A stretch of 64,000 nt of DNA from Paenibacillus sp. FJAT-26967 (GCF_001541095.1 NZ_LMXH01000008.1:1-64000); one strand, 5' to 3'. Numbered from the stretch's first letter, positions 29,441 through 38,174 are shown. Numbers and translations are program-made. Notes: generated by a model not told the origin, from the letters alone.

Positions 29441-30484
29441 ATGAAATTCAAAAAACGATCGAAGCCGATTCACCCTGCTATTTTATGGACGACTCTTGTA
29501 TGTTCGGGTCTGCTGTTTGTGACGATCCTGCTTCCTGCTCTTCTAGTAAGTAAAGAGGATACATCGTCTGAAGTAATGAAAGAACCGGAGGCGGACAGAT
29601 CAAAGGTGAAGCCGGTCATGGTGCCGATCTACTTATCCAAGCAGCAGCAGATCCGTACCATAAGCTTGGAAGAGTATGTGCGGGGAGTGGTCGCAGCAGA
29701 GATGCCCGCTGATTTTTCGGCGGAGGCGTTAAAAGCTCAGGCGATGGCAGCGCGGACCTACATGGTAAGGAGAATTCTGGAGAAGGATTTCAGTAATGTG
29801 CCTGTCAAGGAGGCTTGGGTGACCGATACGATCCAGCATCAGGCCTACGCGACCGAAGAACAGCTGCATAGACAGTGGACAGGCTCCTCTTATGAAACCA
29901 ACCTCCGTAAGATTGAGGCAGCCGTGAAGGCGACAGAGGGCAAAATCATTATCTATTCAGGCCGGCCCATACAGGCGACCTTCTTCTCTACTTCGAATGG
30001 ATACACGGAGAATGCCAAAGAAGTCTGGGGATCGGAAGTGCCGTATTTAAAATCAGTCGATAGTCCCTGGGATGCTAAGCTTTCCCCGAAGTTCAAGCAG
30101 AATCTCTTATTTTCATATAAGGATGTCTTACAAAAGATGGGCCTTCCGAATTCCAGTGCAGCGGCAGGAAAAGAAGACGTTCGTATCTTAGAACGAACTG
30201 AATCCAAGCGAGTCAAAAAGGTCTCTATTGCAGGCAAAATATTTAGCGGTAGAGAAGTACGAGAAAAACTGGGGCTGAATTCTACTGATTTCGAGGTAAC
30301 GGGCAGCGGCAGCAATTGGACATTCAAGGTCACCGGTTACGGTCACGGCGTAGGGATGAGTCAGTGGGGAGCCAACGGCATGGCGTTGGACGGCAAAAAA
30401 GCGGAGGAGATCATCGATTATTATTATACGGGTACAGAAATAGCTTTAGCCTCTTCTCTATTGAACCATCTGGAGCTGCAGTAA
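29441..30484 (+). CDS. spoIID: stage II sporulation protein D
   Basis: A 347-aa protein with an N-terminal membrane anchor (about residues 14-36) and an extracytoplasmic SpoIID/LytB domain. It shows SLEEYVRGVVAAEMPADFS with the catalytic glutamate, KAQAMAARTYM, and the C-terminal GYGHGVGMSQWGANGMA. It is the lytic transglycosylase of the DMP engulfment machine, acting on peptidoglycan from the mother-cell side. CGGAGGCGC lies upstream. Followed by spoIIQ as in Bacillus. Confidence 0.95.
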   Translation: MKFKKRSKPIHPAILWTTLVCSGLLFVTILLPALLVSKEDTSSEVMKEPEADRSKVKPVMVPIYLSKQQQIRTISLEEYVRGVVAAEMPADFSAEALKAQAMAARTYMVRRILEKDFSNVPVKEAWVTDTIQHQAYATEEQLHRQWTGSSYETNLRKIEAAVKATEGKIIIYSGRPIQATFFSTSNGYTENAKEVWGSEVPYLKSVDSPWDAKLSPKFKQNLLFSYKDVLQKMGLPNSSAAAGKEDVRILERTESKRVKKVSIAGKIFSGREVREKLGLNSTDFEVTGSGSNWTFKVTGYGHGVGMSQWGANGMALDGKKAEEIIDYYYTGTEIALASSLLNHLELQ

Positions 30485-30510
30485 CCTGCTAGAATTTCTT
30501 TTCTGCAAAT

Positions 30511-30538
30511 GTATAAAACTCTCAAACGTGTCAAGAAT
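30511..30538 (+). promoter_or_regulatory. candidate sigma-F promoter of spoIIQ
   Basis: GTATA (30511-30515), 14-bp spacer, GTCAAGAAT (30530-30538). It resembles the forespore sigma-F pattern (GTATA -35; G-rich, A-rich -10), and spoIIQ is a known sigma-F gene. The match is by eye. Confidence 0.4.
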
Positions 30539-30559
30539 GGTTACTGAGGTGATAACCAT

Positions 30560-31303
30560 ATGAGAGATGGTAAACAAGAGTTTCAAAAGAAGGAAGACGC
30601 TCCCCAAACTGCAATGGGAGCCGCAAATGTACCTAACTCCGCATGGAAAAGATTTTTAGCCAAAAAGTGGGTATTCCCGGCAACCTATGTAGCGGCAGCG
30701 GCAATTATCTTAACCATAATGTGGGTCTATCAGGATGCGATGAAGAAACCGGTAGCACTAGACACACCGGCCAACGTCCAGTCCGATAAACCTGCAGGCG
30801 AAACGGCTGGCAAAGACAATGCCGTTCCGGTAGGCGCCAAAGCCGAGAGCATGCAATGGCCGGTTAAAGACCGCAGCCAAGTCACGGTTACCCTTCCGTC
30901 TTACGACAGCAAGGCTTCCAATGAAGCCAAGCAAGCCGCTATGGTAGAATACGGCGACACTCTTACGCCGCATGTCGGTATTGACCTGGCACGTAATGAC
31001 AAGCAAGCTTTTGAAGTAAGTGCTGCCCTGAGCGGTAAAGTAACAGCGGTTGATAAGAATCCTGTTGTAGGTAACCTGGTTGAAATTACGCACGAGAACG
31101 GTCTTGTAACCGTGTACCAGAGTCTGGGTGATATTAAAGTGGCTGCCGGTGCAACTGTGAAGCAGGGCGAAATTATTGCACAAGCCGGCCGTAACGAGCT
31201 GGAGAAAGATCAAGGCGTTCATCTTCACTTCGAAGTACGCAAGGGTGAAGCAGGTGCAGTGGAACTTCCGGAACAGCTTCTTCCGGAATATAAACAGCAA
31301 TAA
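30560..31303 (+). CDS. spoIIQ: stage II sporulation protein Q (LytM/M23 domain)
   Basis: A 247-aa forespore membrane protein: cytoplasmic head, one transmembrane helix (about 38-57), linker, and a LytM/M23 domain (about 125-230). It pairs with mother-cell SpoIIIAH to form the channel joining the two cells. The M23 zinc site is complete here: His138 and Asp142 (HVGID) and His221, His223 (HLHFEV). The B. subtilis protein has a serine instead of the first histidine and is inactive as a peptidase, so this version could retain endopeptidase activity. Identification rests on the domain layout and on its place between spoIID and spoIIID. Confidence 0.93.
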   Translation: MRDGKQEFQKKEDAPQTAMGAANVPNSAWKRFLAKKWVFPATYVAAAAIILTIMWVYQDAMKKPVALDTPANVQSDKPAGETAGKDNAVPVGAKAESMQWPVKDRSQVTVTLPSYDSKASNEAKQAAMVEYGDTLTPHVGIDLARNDKQAFEVSAALSGKVTAVDKNPVVGNLVEITHENGLVTVYQSLGDIKVAAGATVKQGEIIAQAGRNELEKDQGVHLHFEVRKGEAGAVELPEQLLPEYKQQ

Positions 31304-31314
31304 AATGAATCTTG

Positions 31315-31343
31315 GCGGATGGGGCAACCTGTCCGCTTTTTTT
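31315..31343 (+). terminator. terminator after spoIIQ
   Basis: GCGGAT-GG (from 31316) pairs with CC-T-GTCCGC (to about 31336), followed by TTTTTTT (31337-31343). It lies 12 nt after the stop. Confidence 0.82.
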
Positions 31344-31455
31344 GCGCGAATTTGTGGGATAGCGGATTGGAGGCAATAAGGCCGAATTAGGACAGGCTTA
31401 TGTCTTGTCCGTCAAAATAAATGGACGGAAATGGCTTGTCGGCCAAGGAAACAAA

Positions 31456-31483
31456 GAATATTAGGCCCTGCCTCTCATATAAT
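31456..31483 (+). promoter_or_regulatory. sigma-E promoter of spoIIID
   Basis: GAATATT (31456-31462), 13-bp spacer, CATATAAT (31476-31483). Both elements match the sigma-E consensus (ATATT and CATAnnnT) closely, and spoIIID is transcribed by sigma-E in Bacillus. It lies 33 nt before the GTG start. Confidence 0.72.
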
Positions 31484-31516
31484 GTACCAAACTATCCGAG
31501 TAGGGAGGCGAGGGGA

Positions 31517-31807
31517 GTGCACGATTACATCAAAGAGCGAACCATTAAGATCGGAACTTGCATCGTTGAGACGAGAAACACGGTTCGCACCATAGCGAAG
31601 GAGTTTGGAGTTTCCAAAAGCACGGTGCACAAAGATTTGACGGAGAGGCTGCCCGAGATCAACCCGGAGCTGGCCAACCAGGTCAAAACGATCCTCGAGT
31701 ATCACAAATCCATCCGGCATCTTAGGGGAGGGGAAGCGACCAAGATTAAATATCGCAAGACGAAAAACGTCAAATCCGCCGAACCGCTTGTTACGGTTAA
31801 ATCCTGA
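31517..31807 (+). CDS. spoIIID: sporulation transcriptional regulator SpoIIID
   Basis: A 96-aa DNA-binding protein with a helix-turn-helix (TVRTIAKEFGVSKSTVHKDL, about residues 21-40) and the conserved YHKSIRHLRGGEATKIKY segment. It switches many mother-cell genes on or off between sigma-E and sigma-K. The start is GTG at 31517: the N-terminus then aligns with other SpoIIID proteins (HDYIKERTIKIG), and GGGAGGCGAGGGG lies upstream. The C-terminal tail after residue 85 differs from Bacillus. Confidence 0.95.
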   Translation: MHDYIKERTIKIGTCIVETRNTVRTIAKEFGVSKSTVHKDLTERLPEINPELANQVKTILEYHKSIRHLRGGEATKIKYRKTKNVKSAEPLVTVKS

Positions 31808-31975
31808 TTCCCGAGGCCCGCCCTTCCTTCCGGAAAATTGTCGAAAAGAATCTGAAAAAAGAGGAGTTTCTGTTTTTTTCAACGAAATTAGCTTATAATG
31901 AAAAATATGTATACTATTCGAAGCACCGCTTCAGTTTATGGGGATGGACGGTTAGTTTAGGGAGGATTCAGTTTC

Positions 31976-32974
31976 ATGTTTAGTAAGGATATCGGAATCG
32001 ATTTGGGCACTGCGAACGTCTTGATTCATGTGAAAGGACGCGGCGTAGTGCTTGATGAGCCCTCGGTAGTGGCAATCGAAAGCGATACAAAGCGTGTACT
32101 TGCGGTTGGAGAAGAAGCAAGAAGAATGGTCGGGCGTACACCCGGCAGTATTGTGGCGATTCGCCCTCTTCGTGATGGCGTAATCGCCGATTTTGAAATT
32201 ACGGAAGCCATGCTCAAGTATTTTATCTCCAAAGTCGGAGGTAAAAGTTGGTACTCACATCCTAGGATCCTCATCTGTGCCCCGACCAACATAACCTCTG
32301 TGGAGCAAAAGGCGATTAGAGAAGCGGCCGAACGCAGCGGAGCCCGGGAAGTTTTCATGGAAGAAGAACCGAAGGCTGCGGCCATCGGCGCCGGAATGGA
32401 TATTTATCAGCCGAGCGGTAATATGGTAGTGGATATAGGCGGAGGGACGACTGATGTAGCTGTTCTTTCTATGGGAGACGTCGTCACCTCCTCCTCCATC
32501 AAGATTGCCGGCGATAAGTTTGATACGGCGATCACGAAGTATATCAAGAACAAATACAAATTGTTAATCGGAGAACGCACATCCGAAGATATTAAGATCA
32601 AAATCGGTACGGTACAAGCTGATTCATCCTTGTCTGAAATGGATATTCGCGGCCGGGATATGGTGTCGGGTCTGCCGCTTACGGTTACGATCCGCTCAAG
32701 TGAAGTACAGGAAGCGCTATGGGATCCGATTTCTTCCATTGTCACTGCAGCAAAAAGTGTATTAGAACGTACACCTCCAGAACTTTCTGCCGATATAATA
32801 GATAGAGGGGTTATTTTGACAGGCGGAGGAGCTATGCTGCATGGTTTGGATCAACTGCTGGCGGACGAGCTTAAGGTTCCTGTCCTTATTGCGGAAGATC
32901 CTATGCATTGTGTAGTAAAAGGCACGGGCATCATGCTCGACAACCTGGATAAAGTGACCAAACGAAAATTCTGA
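31976..32974 (+). CDS. mbl: rod shape-determining protein Mbl (MreB-like actin)
   Basis: A 332-aa actin homologue. Phosphate-binding loops are GIDLGTANVLIHVKG near residue 7 and VVDIGGGTTDVAVLS near 155; the adenosine motif LTGGGAMLHGLDQL lies near 283. It polymerises under the membrane and guides side-wall synthesis. The neighbour spoIIID identifies it as Mbl rather than MreB. A TATAAT at 31894-31899 is the likely -10. GGGAGGA precedes the ATG. Confidence 0.95.
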   Translation: MFSKDIGIDLGTANVLIHVKGRGVVLDEPSVVAIESDTKRVLAVGEEARRMVGRTPGSIVAIRPLRDGVIADFEITEAMLKYFISKVGGKSWYSHPRILICAPTNITSVEQKAIREAAERSGAREVFMEEEPKAAAIGAGMDIYQPSGNMVVDIGGGTTDVAVLSMGDVVTSSSIKIAGDKFDTAITKYIKNKYKLLIGERTSEDIKIKIGTVQADSSLSEMDIRGRDMVSGLPLTVTIRSSEVQEALWDPISSIVTAAKSVLERTPPELSADIIDRGVILTGGGAMLHGLDQLLADELKVPVLIAEDPMHCVVKGTGIMLDNLDKVTKRKF

Positions 32975-32987
32975 TAGAGGGTGACTT

Positions 32988-33803
32988 ATGCTTAGGGGAT
33001 TATATACTGCGGCATCTGGAATGACGACGCAGCAGCGCAAGCACGATACCGTTACCAATAACATTGCCAACATGAATACACCTGGTTTTAAGCAAGAAAC
33101 GACCTCAGCCCGCTCTTTTCCGGAAATTCTTATTTCCCGGATTAACGGTGGACAAGACTCTGCCGGAGCTTTAAACGTCGGACGTCTGCACACGGGCGTG
33201 TTTGCGGAGGAAACGATTCGGAAGATGCAGCAGGGTGATTTGCAGCAGACCGGCAATGTGCTTGACTATGCCCTAGTCTCGGACATTCAGGTAAATGGGA
33301 TGAACTTTGACAATGGCGGCAAGGCTATTCGTCCGGATGGAACGGTTGCTTATCAGCCGCAAGCATTGTTTGTCGTCGAGAATCCCCAGACGCCGGGAGA
33401 TTTGCGGTATACGCGTAACGGCAAGTTTACGGTAGATGCAGAGGGATACGTCGCGAATACGGATGGATACCGTGTTCGGGGAGCGGATGGTCAGCCGATG
33501 CTGTATAATCCGGCCGACCCTCCTGCGCCGCTTGTTATGAAAGTAGACAATCCGAATGTTCTTCTTCCGCAAGGTAACGGATTGTTCGCCGTAAGCGAAG
33601 AAGATCAGCAGCAGATCGTGGCTGTAGCCGCGAACGATCAGGTTGAGGTCCGCAATGGTTTCGTCGAGCGTTCCAACGTAGACCCGACTCAAGCTATGGT
33701 AGATATGACAACGGCTGCGCGTGCTTATGAAGCCAACCAGAAGATGGTGCAGTTCTATGACCGCAGTATGGATAAGCTAGTTAATGAAGTGGGCCGTGTA
33801 TAA
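32988..33803 (+). CDS. flhO: flagellar hook-basal body protein FlhO
   Basis: A 271-aa member of the FlgF/FlgG rod family. The N-terminal rod motif TAASGMTTQQRKHDTVTNNIANMNTPGFKQE and the C-terminal motif NVDPTQAMVDMTTAARAYEANQKMVQ are intact; these pack as a coiled coil in the axial structure. As in Bacillus, it lies downstream of mbl and upstream of flhP, away from the main fla/che operon. It starts 13 nt after mbl. Confidence 0.9.
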   Translation: MLRGLYTAASGMTTQQRKHDTVTNNIANMNTPGFKQETTSARSFPEILISRINGGQDSAGALNVGRLHTGVFAEETIRKMQQGDLQQTGNVLDYALVSDIQVNGMNFDNGGKAIRPDGTVAYQPQALFVVENPQTPGDLRYTRNGKFTVDAEGYVANTDGYRVRGADGQPMLYNPADPPAPLVMKVDNPNVLLPQGNGLFAVSEEDQQQIVAVAANDQVEVRNGFVERSNVDPTQAMVDMTTAARAYEANQKMVQFYDRSMDKLVNEVGRV

Positions 33804-33872
33804 TACAATAAGATTGCCGGCTCCAATGGAAATGTTCGAGGGCTTTCGGCTGAAAGCCCGGAGGAGACCAGA

Positions 33873-34751
33873 ATGAATAATTCGATTATAAACGCATCGA
33901 TTTCGATGCAAGGGCTGCAGCAGAAGCTGGATATTCTGGCTAACAACATGGCTAATGCGGATACGGCGGGTTATAAGAAGAAGGAAGCGAGCTTTCAGAA
34001 CGTGCTGACGAATGTTCTCGGAGAGCCGGAAGGCTTTCGGCAGAACGGACGGATGACGCCGCTCGGACTGCCACAAGGCTGGGGATCCAGGCTGGTTGGC
34101 CTGCAGAGCAATATGAAGCAGGGAAGCCTGAATCAGACGGACAACCCTTACGATCTGGCAATTGAAGGCGACGGTTTGTTTGAAGTAACGGTGCCTGGAT
34201 CACAGGAACCGGTATGGACACGTGACGGCTCATTCAAGTTGAGCGTTTATGAGAAAGTCGATCCTGCAACGGGAGCCCGCACCAAAGCAATGGGATTGAC
34301 GACCAAAGACGGCTATTTTGTTAAGGACGCCGCGAACAATGAACCTATACAAATCGCGATCAATCCCGCAGATCCGACTCTGCAGAACACTCGGGTAAGA
34401 ATCGATGAGCTGGGCCGTGTCTATGTCCGCAATCAATCCGATCCTTCGGATGCGGGCAGAATGGCTGGGCAAATTAAGCTGGTAAAGGTTGTAGCCCCAC
34501 AACTGCTGACTGAAGCAGACGGGAACTATTTCCGTATACCGCCTAACATCGCGCAGAATACTGTGATAACACCTGTAAACACAACAGCGGATGGTGTAGC
34601 TGTGAAGCAGGGCTTCATTGAGAAATCTAATGTAAGCCTTCAGGATGAGATGACGGAACTAATTATGGTTCAGCGGGCATTTCAGCTTAATTCCAGAGCG
34701 ATTTCTTCAGCGGATACGATGATGGGGCTCGCTAATAACCTGCGTGGGTAA
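33873..34751 (+). CDS. flhP: flagellar hook-basal body protein FlhP
   Basis: A 292-aa rod/hook paralogue of FlhO. N-terminal SMQGLQQKLDILANNMANADTAGYKKKE and C-terminal KSNVSLQDEMTELIMVQRAFQLNSRAI are the family motifs. In Bacillus, FlhO and FlhP form the distal rod. CCGGAGGAGACC precedes the ATG. The middle domain (about 90-230) is variable, as expected. Confidence 0.9.
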   Translation: MNNSIINASISMQGLQQKLDILANNMANADTAGYKKKEASFQNVLTNVLGEPEGFRQNGRMTPLGLPQGWGSRLVGLQSNMKQGSLNQTDNPYDLAIEGDGLFEVTVPGSQEPVWTRDGSFKLSVYEKVDPATGARTKAMGLTTKDGYFVKDAANNEPIQIAINPADPTLQNTRVRIDELGRVYVRNQSDPSDAGRMAGQIKLVKVVAPQLLTEADGNYFRIPPNIAQNTVITPVNTTADGVAVKQGFIEKSNVSLQDEMTELIMVQRAFQLNSRAISSADTMMGLANNLRG

Positions 34752-34772
34752 TACGTAAAGGAGGCGATTCTC

Positions 34773-35024
34773 ATGTCAACGGAAGCAAACAATGAGGAGA
34801 AACCTTCCCGGACGGAGCAGAGCAGCAGCAAGCCGAAGAAACGGTCTTCGGGTGTGTCGACCGCACTTCGCATCCTCAAAATATTGCGTATCCCGCTTAT
34901 TTGTTTGGCCGCCCTATTTATCGGGCTTTGGCTGGGGTATGCGTGGTTTGGTGGACAGCCCGCATCAGATATATTTAAAATCAGCACATGGAAGCATCTT
35001 TTTAATCTGGTGTTTGCAGACTGA
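34773..35024 (+). CDS. EpuA-like small membrane protein (annotated elsewhere as RNA polymerase beta-like subunit)
   Basis: An 83-aa protein: Ser/Lys-rich cytoplasmic N-terminus (1-30), one transmembrane helix (about 36-55), then GGQPASDIFKISTWKHLFNLVF, the short signature of the EpuA family (PF11772). That family is often labelled DNA-directed RNA polymerase subunit beta because of fusion or proximity, without functional proof. AAAGGAGGCG is the ribosome binding site. A terminator follows. Confidence 0.7.
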   Translation: MSTEANNEEKPSRTEQSSSKPKKRSSGVSTALRILKILRIPLICLAALFIGLWLGYAWFGGQPASDIFKISTWKHLFNLVFAD

Positions 35025-35032
35025 GCCCTCCG

Positions 35033-35055
35033 CTCCCGCAAGGGAGTTTTCTTTT
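35033..35055 (+). terminator. terminator after the EpuA-like gene
   Basis: CTCCC-GCAA-GGGAG (35033-35046) followed by TTTTCTTTTT. A short stem with a stable tetraloop; it closes the mbl-flhO-flhP transcript. A TATAAT at 35071-35076 then probably starts pgsA. Confidence 0.82.
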
Positions 35056-35141
35056 TGCCTTAAGAAACGGTATAATGGAAAACAATGAAAATCAGGAAAA
35101 GTACCTCGTAACCAGCCGGAGTCATAGAAAGGGAGAGACGA

Positions 35142-35696
35142 TTGAATTTACCAAACCTGCTTACTTTAAGCCGATTTTTTCTAATTCCCGTCTATCTGTA
35201 TATTTTCTATGAAGGCTATACGAAAGTGGCTTTTCTTATTGTCGTCCTTGCAGGCATCACTGATATTGTAGACGGATATATCGCCCGTAAGCGGAACCTG
35301 GTAACACAACTGGGGATTATGCTCGATCCGCTTGCCGATAAACTGATGATGATTGCAGTCATCATTTCCCTGTTAAGCTCCGGGATGATCCCATGGCTGG
35401 CAGCGGTGGCATTCTTTATCCGGGATATCGGCATGATCGTGGGGTCGGCTTTTTTTCATTTTCGCGGCAAGAATACGCTGCCCGCTAATGCGATGGGCAA
35501 GCTGACGACGGTATTGTATTACTTGGCCGTGCTGCTGATCATTTTCCGCATTCCATATGCAACGGAATACTTAATTGCCGTTATTCTATTTTCTTTCGTT
35601 ACATCCATTATTTATGTGGTTCAGTTCGCTGCTGCGAACCCAGGTAAGAAAGAATTGCTGCGCGAGCAGTCGGCTCCGGTAAAAAAAGGGTCATAA
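35142..35696 (+). CDS. pgsA: CDP-diacylglycerol-glycerol-3-phosphate 3-phosphatidyltransferase
   Basis: A 184-aa CDP-alcohol phosphotransferase with about six membrane helices. The catalytic signature is complete: Asp41, Asp44-Gly45, Ala48-Arg49, Gly58, Asp62, Asp66 (DIVDGYIARK ... GIMLDPLAD). It makes phosphatidylglycerol phosphate, the PG precursor. The start is TTG at 35142 after GGGAGAG. Such genomes often carry two CDP-alcohol transferases, so this could be a paralogue of the main pgsA. Confidence 0.82.
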   Translation: MNLPNLLTLSRFFLIPVYLYIFYEGYTKVAFLIVVLAGITDIVDGYIARKRNLVTQLGIMLDPLADKLMMIAVIISLLSSGMIPWLAAVAFFIRDIGMIVGSAFFHFRGKNTLPANAMGKLTTVLYYLAVLLIIFRIPYATEYLIAVILFSFVTSIIYVVQFAAANPGKKELLREQSAPVKKGS

Positions 35697-35744
35697 AGAC
35701 CTTGTTCGAACCCTGAAAAATTGTTTATAAAAGATAGGGAAGAT

Positions 35745-35790
35745 AAAAAAGAGCATATTCTACGGTCTAGCGTGACCGCAAAATACGCTC
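35745..35790 (-). terminator. hairpin with T-tract on the minus strand
   Basis: Bases 35751-35767 pair with 35774-35790 over 17 positions with three A-C mismatches. Read on the minus strand the hairpin is followed by TTTTTT (plus-strand A6 at 35745-35750), the layout of an intrinsic terminator for minus-strand transcription. No minus-strand gene lies upstream of it. On the plus strand the trailing sequence (CCTTATATC) is not a T-tract, so it is a poor terminator for pgsA. Confidence 0.5.
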
Positions 35791-35801
35791 CCTTATATCA
35801 A

Positions 35802-35825
35802 CCTTCACTTCTGCAGTCGTGAAGG
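35802..35825. repeat. second hairpin upstream of fabZ
   Basis: CCTTCAC (35802-35808) pairs with GTGAAGG (35819-35825) around a 10-nt loop. It lies 11 nt beyond the minus-strand terminator-like hairpin, and the two could belong to one structured RNA. The rest of the 35697-35894 gap shows nothing else clear apart from AAGGAG before fabZ. Confidence 0.45.
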
Positions 35826-35894
35826 AATATGTTTAGTTTGGGTTGATTCAAACCAAAATATACAAACGTAAGAGTATTGGAAGGAGCAACAAAC

Positions 35895-36323
35895 ATGTTG
35901 GACAGCAAACAAATCCAGGAAATTATTCCTCACCGCTACCCCTTTTTATTGGTAGACCGTATTTTGGAGGTTGAAGACGGGGTACGTGCCGTCGGTCTCA
36001 AAAACGTAACCGTTAACGAACCCTTTTTTCAGGGGCACTTTCCAGGTTATCCGGTTATGCCGGGAGTCCTTATTACAGAGGCGCTTGCACAAGTTGGCGC
36101 ATTTGCTATTCTGAATGTGGAAGCTAACCATGGCAAAATCGGTCTTCTTGCAGGGATTGATAACTTCCGATTCCGCAGACAAGTCGTGCCGGGAGATACA
36201 CTGACGCTGGAAGTTAACATTACCCGGCTGAAGGGATCAATCGGTAAAGGCCAAGCTACAGCTAAGGTAGGAGACGAGCTGGTAGCCGAAGGTGAGATTA
36301 TGTTTGCTATTGTAAACGCTTAG
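35895..36323 (+). CDS. fabZ: 3-hydroxyacyl-ACP dehydratase FabZ
   Basis: A 142-aa hot-dog-fold dehydratase. Catalytic His48 and Glu62 lie in [22 protein letters not shown]. The N-terminal [14 protein letters not shown] is typical. It removes water in fatty acid elongation. GGAAGGAG selects the ATG at 35895; an in-frame ATG at 35877 lies before it. The Bacillus homologue is also downstream of flhP. Confidence 0.95.
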   Translation: MLDSKQIQEIIPHRYPFLLVDRILEVEDGVRAVGLKNVTVNEPFFQGHFPGYPVMPGVLITEALAQVGAFAILNVEANHGKIGLLAGIDNFRFRRQVVPGDTLTLEVNITRLKGSIGKGQATAKVGDELVAEGEIMFAIVNA

Positions 36324-36372
36324 GAATCAAGGCGATGATTCAGTATCATTTTAAATAAGGGGACGATAACGA

Positions 36373-38067
36373 ATGACTCGTGTGCATGAGCTTTATGAAA
36401 AATGGGTGCAGGATCCAGCTATTGATGAAGAGACCAAAAAAGAACTGATTTCAATCGCCGAACAAGCGAAAGAAATCGAGGATCGCTTTTATAAAGATTT
36501 GGAATTCGGAACCGGTGGATTACGCGGCGTTATTGGCGCAGGTACGAACCGGATGAACATATATACGGTAGGAAAAGCGACTCAAGCTTTAGCGGAGTTC
36601 GCATTAAATCAAGGGGTGGCGAGTCCTTCGGTTGTCATTGCTTATGACTCCCGCCATCGCTCTCCGGAATTCGCGCTGGAAGCTGCTTTAGTACTTGCCG
36701 GCAACGGTGTTAAGGCCTATGTGTTTGAATCACTGCGTCCGACTCCGGAGCTGTCCTTTGCCGTTCGGGAACTGAACGCTTCTGCAGGTATCGTTGTCAC
36801 GGCCAGCCACAATCCGCCTGAATACAACGGGTACAAAGTATACGGGGCAGATGGCGGGCAGCTGGTTCCGCAGGATGCTGCGGAAGTGCTTGCCAATATT
36901 CAGAAGATTGAAGGCTTTGACGGGGTGAAGAAAATTTCCCGGAGTGAAGCGGAGGAGAAAGGCTTACTGGAATGGCTGGGCAGCGAGATGGATGAGAAAT
37001 ACTTGGCGGCGGTTACGTCGGTAAGCCAGCATCCCGAGATTGTGAAGCAGACAAGCGGAGACTTCCGCATTGTATTTACTCCTCTGCACGGTACGGGCAA
37101 CAAGCCGGTACGCGAAGCACTGGGGCGAATAGGTTTTGAGCAGGTGCATATTGTCAAGGAGCAGGAACAGCCGGACAGCAACTTCTCTACCGTGAAATCT
37201 CCCAACCCGGAAGAGCGTGAGGCATTTACACTGGCTCTTCAGGTTGCCAGAGAGACTGACGCCGACATTATTGTCGGTACAGATCCGGATGCTGACCGCA
37301 TGGGAGCTGTCGTCAAAGACGATAAAGGGGATTATTTCGTGCTGACGGGCAACCAATCCGGTGCGATTATCGTCAATTACTTGTTGGGTTCTCTGAAAGA
37401 GCGCGGTGAACTGCCTGCTAATGGCGTTGTCATCAAAACAATCGTAACCAGTGAAATGGGTGCGGTGATTGCGGAAAGCTATGGAGCGAAGGTTCTTAAC
37501 ACGCTGACCGGATTTAAATATATCGGTGAAAAAATGACCGAATTCGAATCCACAGGCGAGTATCAATTCTTATTCGGTTATGAGGAAAGCTACGGTTATC
37601 TGGCAGGTACCTATGCCCGTGATAAGGACGCCATCGTTGCAGCTATGCTAATTTGTGAAGCGGCCGCTTATTACAAGAGCCAAGGCAAGACGCTGTATGA
37701 TGTGCTTCAAGAGTTGTACCGCACGCACGGATATTTTCTGGAGAAGCTGGAATCCAAGACGCTTAAAGGGAAAGATGGCGTGGAACAAATCGGTCGTATG
37801 ATGGAAGACTGGAGAGCCAATCCGCCGGAAGCCATTGAAGGGATCGAAGTAGCAGAAGCTATGGATTACAGCAAAGGTATTCAAGGATTGCCTAAGGAAA
37901 ATGTTTTGAAATTCATCATGAAGGATGGCTCATGGTTCTGCCTGCGTCCATCCGGAACCGAACCTAAGATTAAATTTTATTTTGCCGTAAAAGGTACGAC
38001 CGGAGAAGAGTCCGCTGAGAAGCTGGATCAGTTGGTCCGCTTCGTACTCAGCAGAGTAGAACAATAA
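36373..38067 (+). CDS. pgcA: alpha-phosphoglucomutase
   Basis: A 564-aa phosphohexomutase of the long PgcA type. The phosphoserine is Ser145 in TASHNPPEYNGYKVYG; the Mg2+ loop is DPDADR (304-309); the C-terminal phosphate-binding RPSGTEPKIKFY is present. It interconverts glucose-6-P and glucose-1-P, feeding UDP-glucose for glycolipid and wall polymers. It starts 49 nt after fabZ. GlmM proteins are about 450 aa, so length favours PgcA. Confidence 0.9.
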   Translation: MTRVHELYEKWVQDPAIDEETKKELISIAEQAKEIEDRFYKDLEFGTGGLRGVIGAGTNRMNIYTVGKATQALAEFALNQGVASPSVVIAYDSRHRSPEFALEAALVLAGNGVKAYVFESLRPTPELSFAVRELNASAGIVVTASHNPPEYNGYKVYGADGGQLVPQDAAEVLANIQKIEGFDGVKKISRSEAEEKGLLEWLGSEMDEKYLAAVTSVSQHPEIVKQTSGDFRIVFTPLHGTGNKPVREALGRIGFEQVHIVKEQEQPDSNFSTVKSPNPEEREAFTLALQVARETDADIIVGTDPDADRMGAVVKDDKGDYFVLTGNQSGAIIVNYLLGSLKERGELPANGVVIKTIVTSEMGAVIAESYGAKVLNTLTGFKYIGEKMTEFESTGEYQFLFGYEESYGYLAGTYARDKDAIVAAMLICEAAAYYKSQGKTLYDVLQELYRTHGYFLEKLESKTLKGKDGVEQIGRMMEDWRANPPEAIEGIEVAEAMDYSKGIQGLPKENVLKFIMKDGSWFCLRPSGTEPKIKFYFAVKGTTGEESAEKLDQLVRFVLSRVEQ

Positions 38068-38071
38068 TAGC

Positions 38072-38127
38072 GAAACCTCTCCAGGTCCCTGCGTTTTTTG
38101 AAAATGCCGGATACCGGAGAGGTTTTC
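38072..38127 (+). terminator. hairpin after pgcA
   Basis: GAAACCTCTCC (38072-38082) pairs with GGAGAGGTTTTC (38116-38127). The long loop has a further partial helix. The 3' arm runs into TTTTC. Probably an intrinsic terminator just after the stop codon. Confidence 0.6.
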
Positions 38128-38174
38128 GAGTGTAATTGATGAAGCAGGAATCATGAAACGGAGTGAACAGATTG

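Noticed and set aside
35835-35860. FapR or FabT operator upstream of fabZ (GGTTGATTCAAACC-like palindrome)
   Set aside because: The inverted repeat is short and does not match either published consensus.
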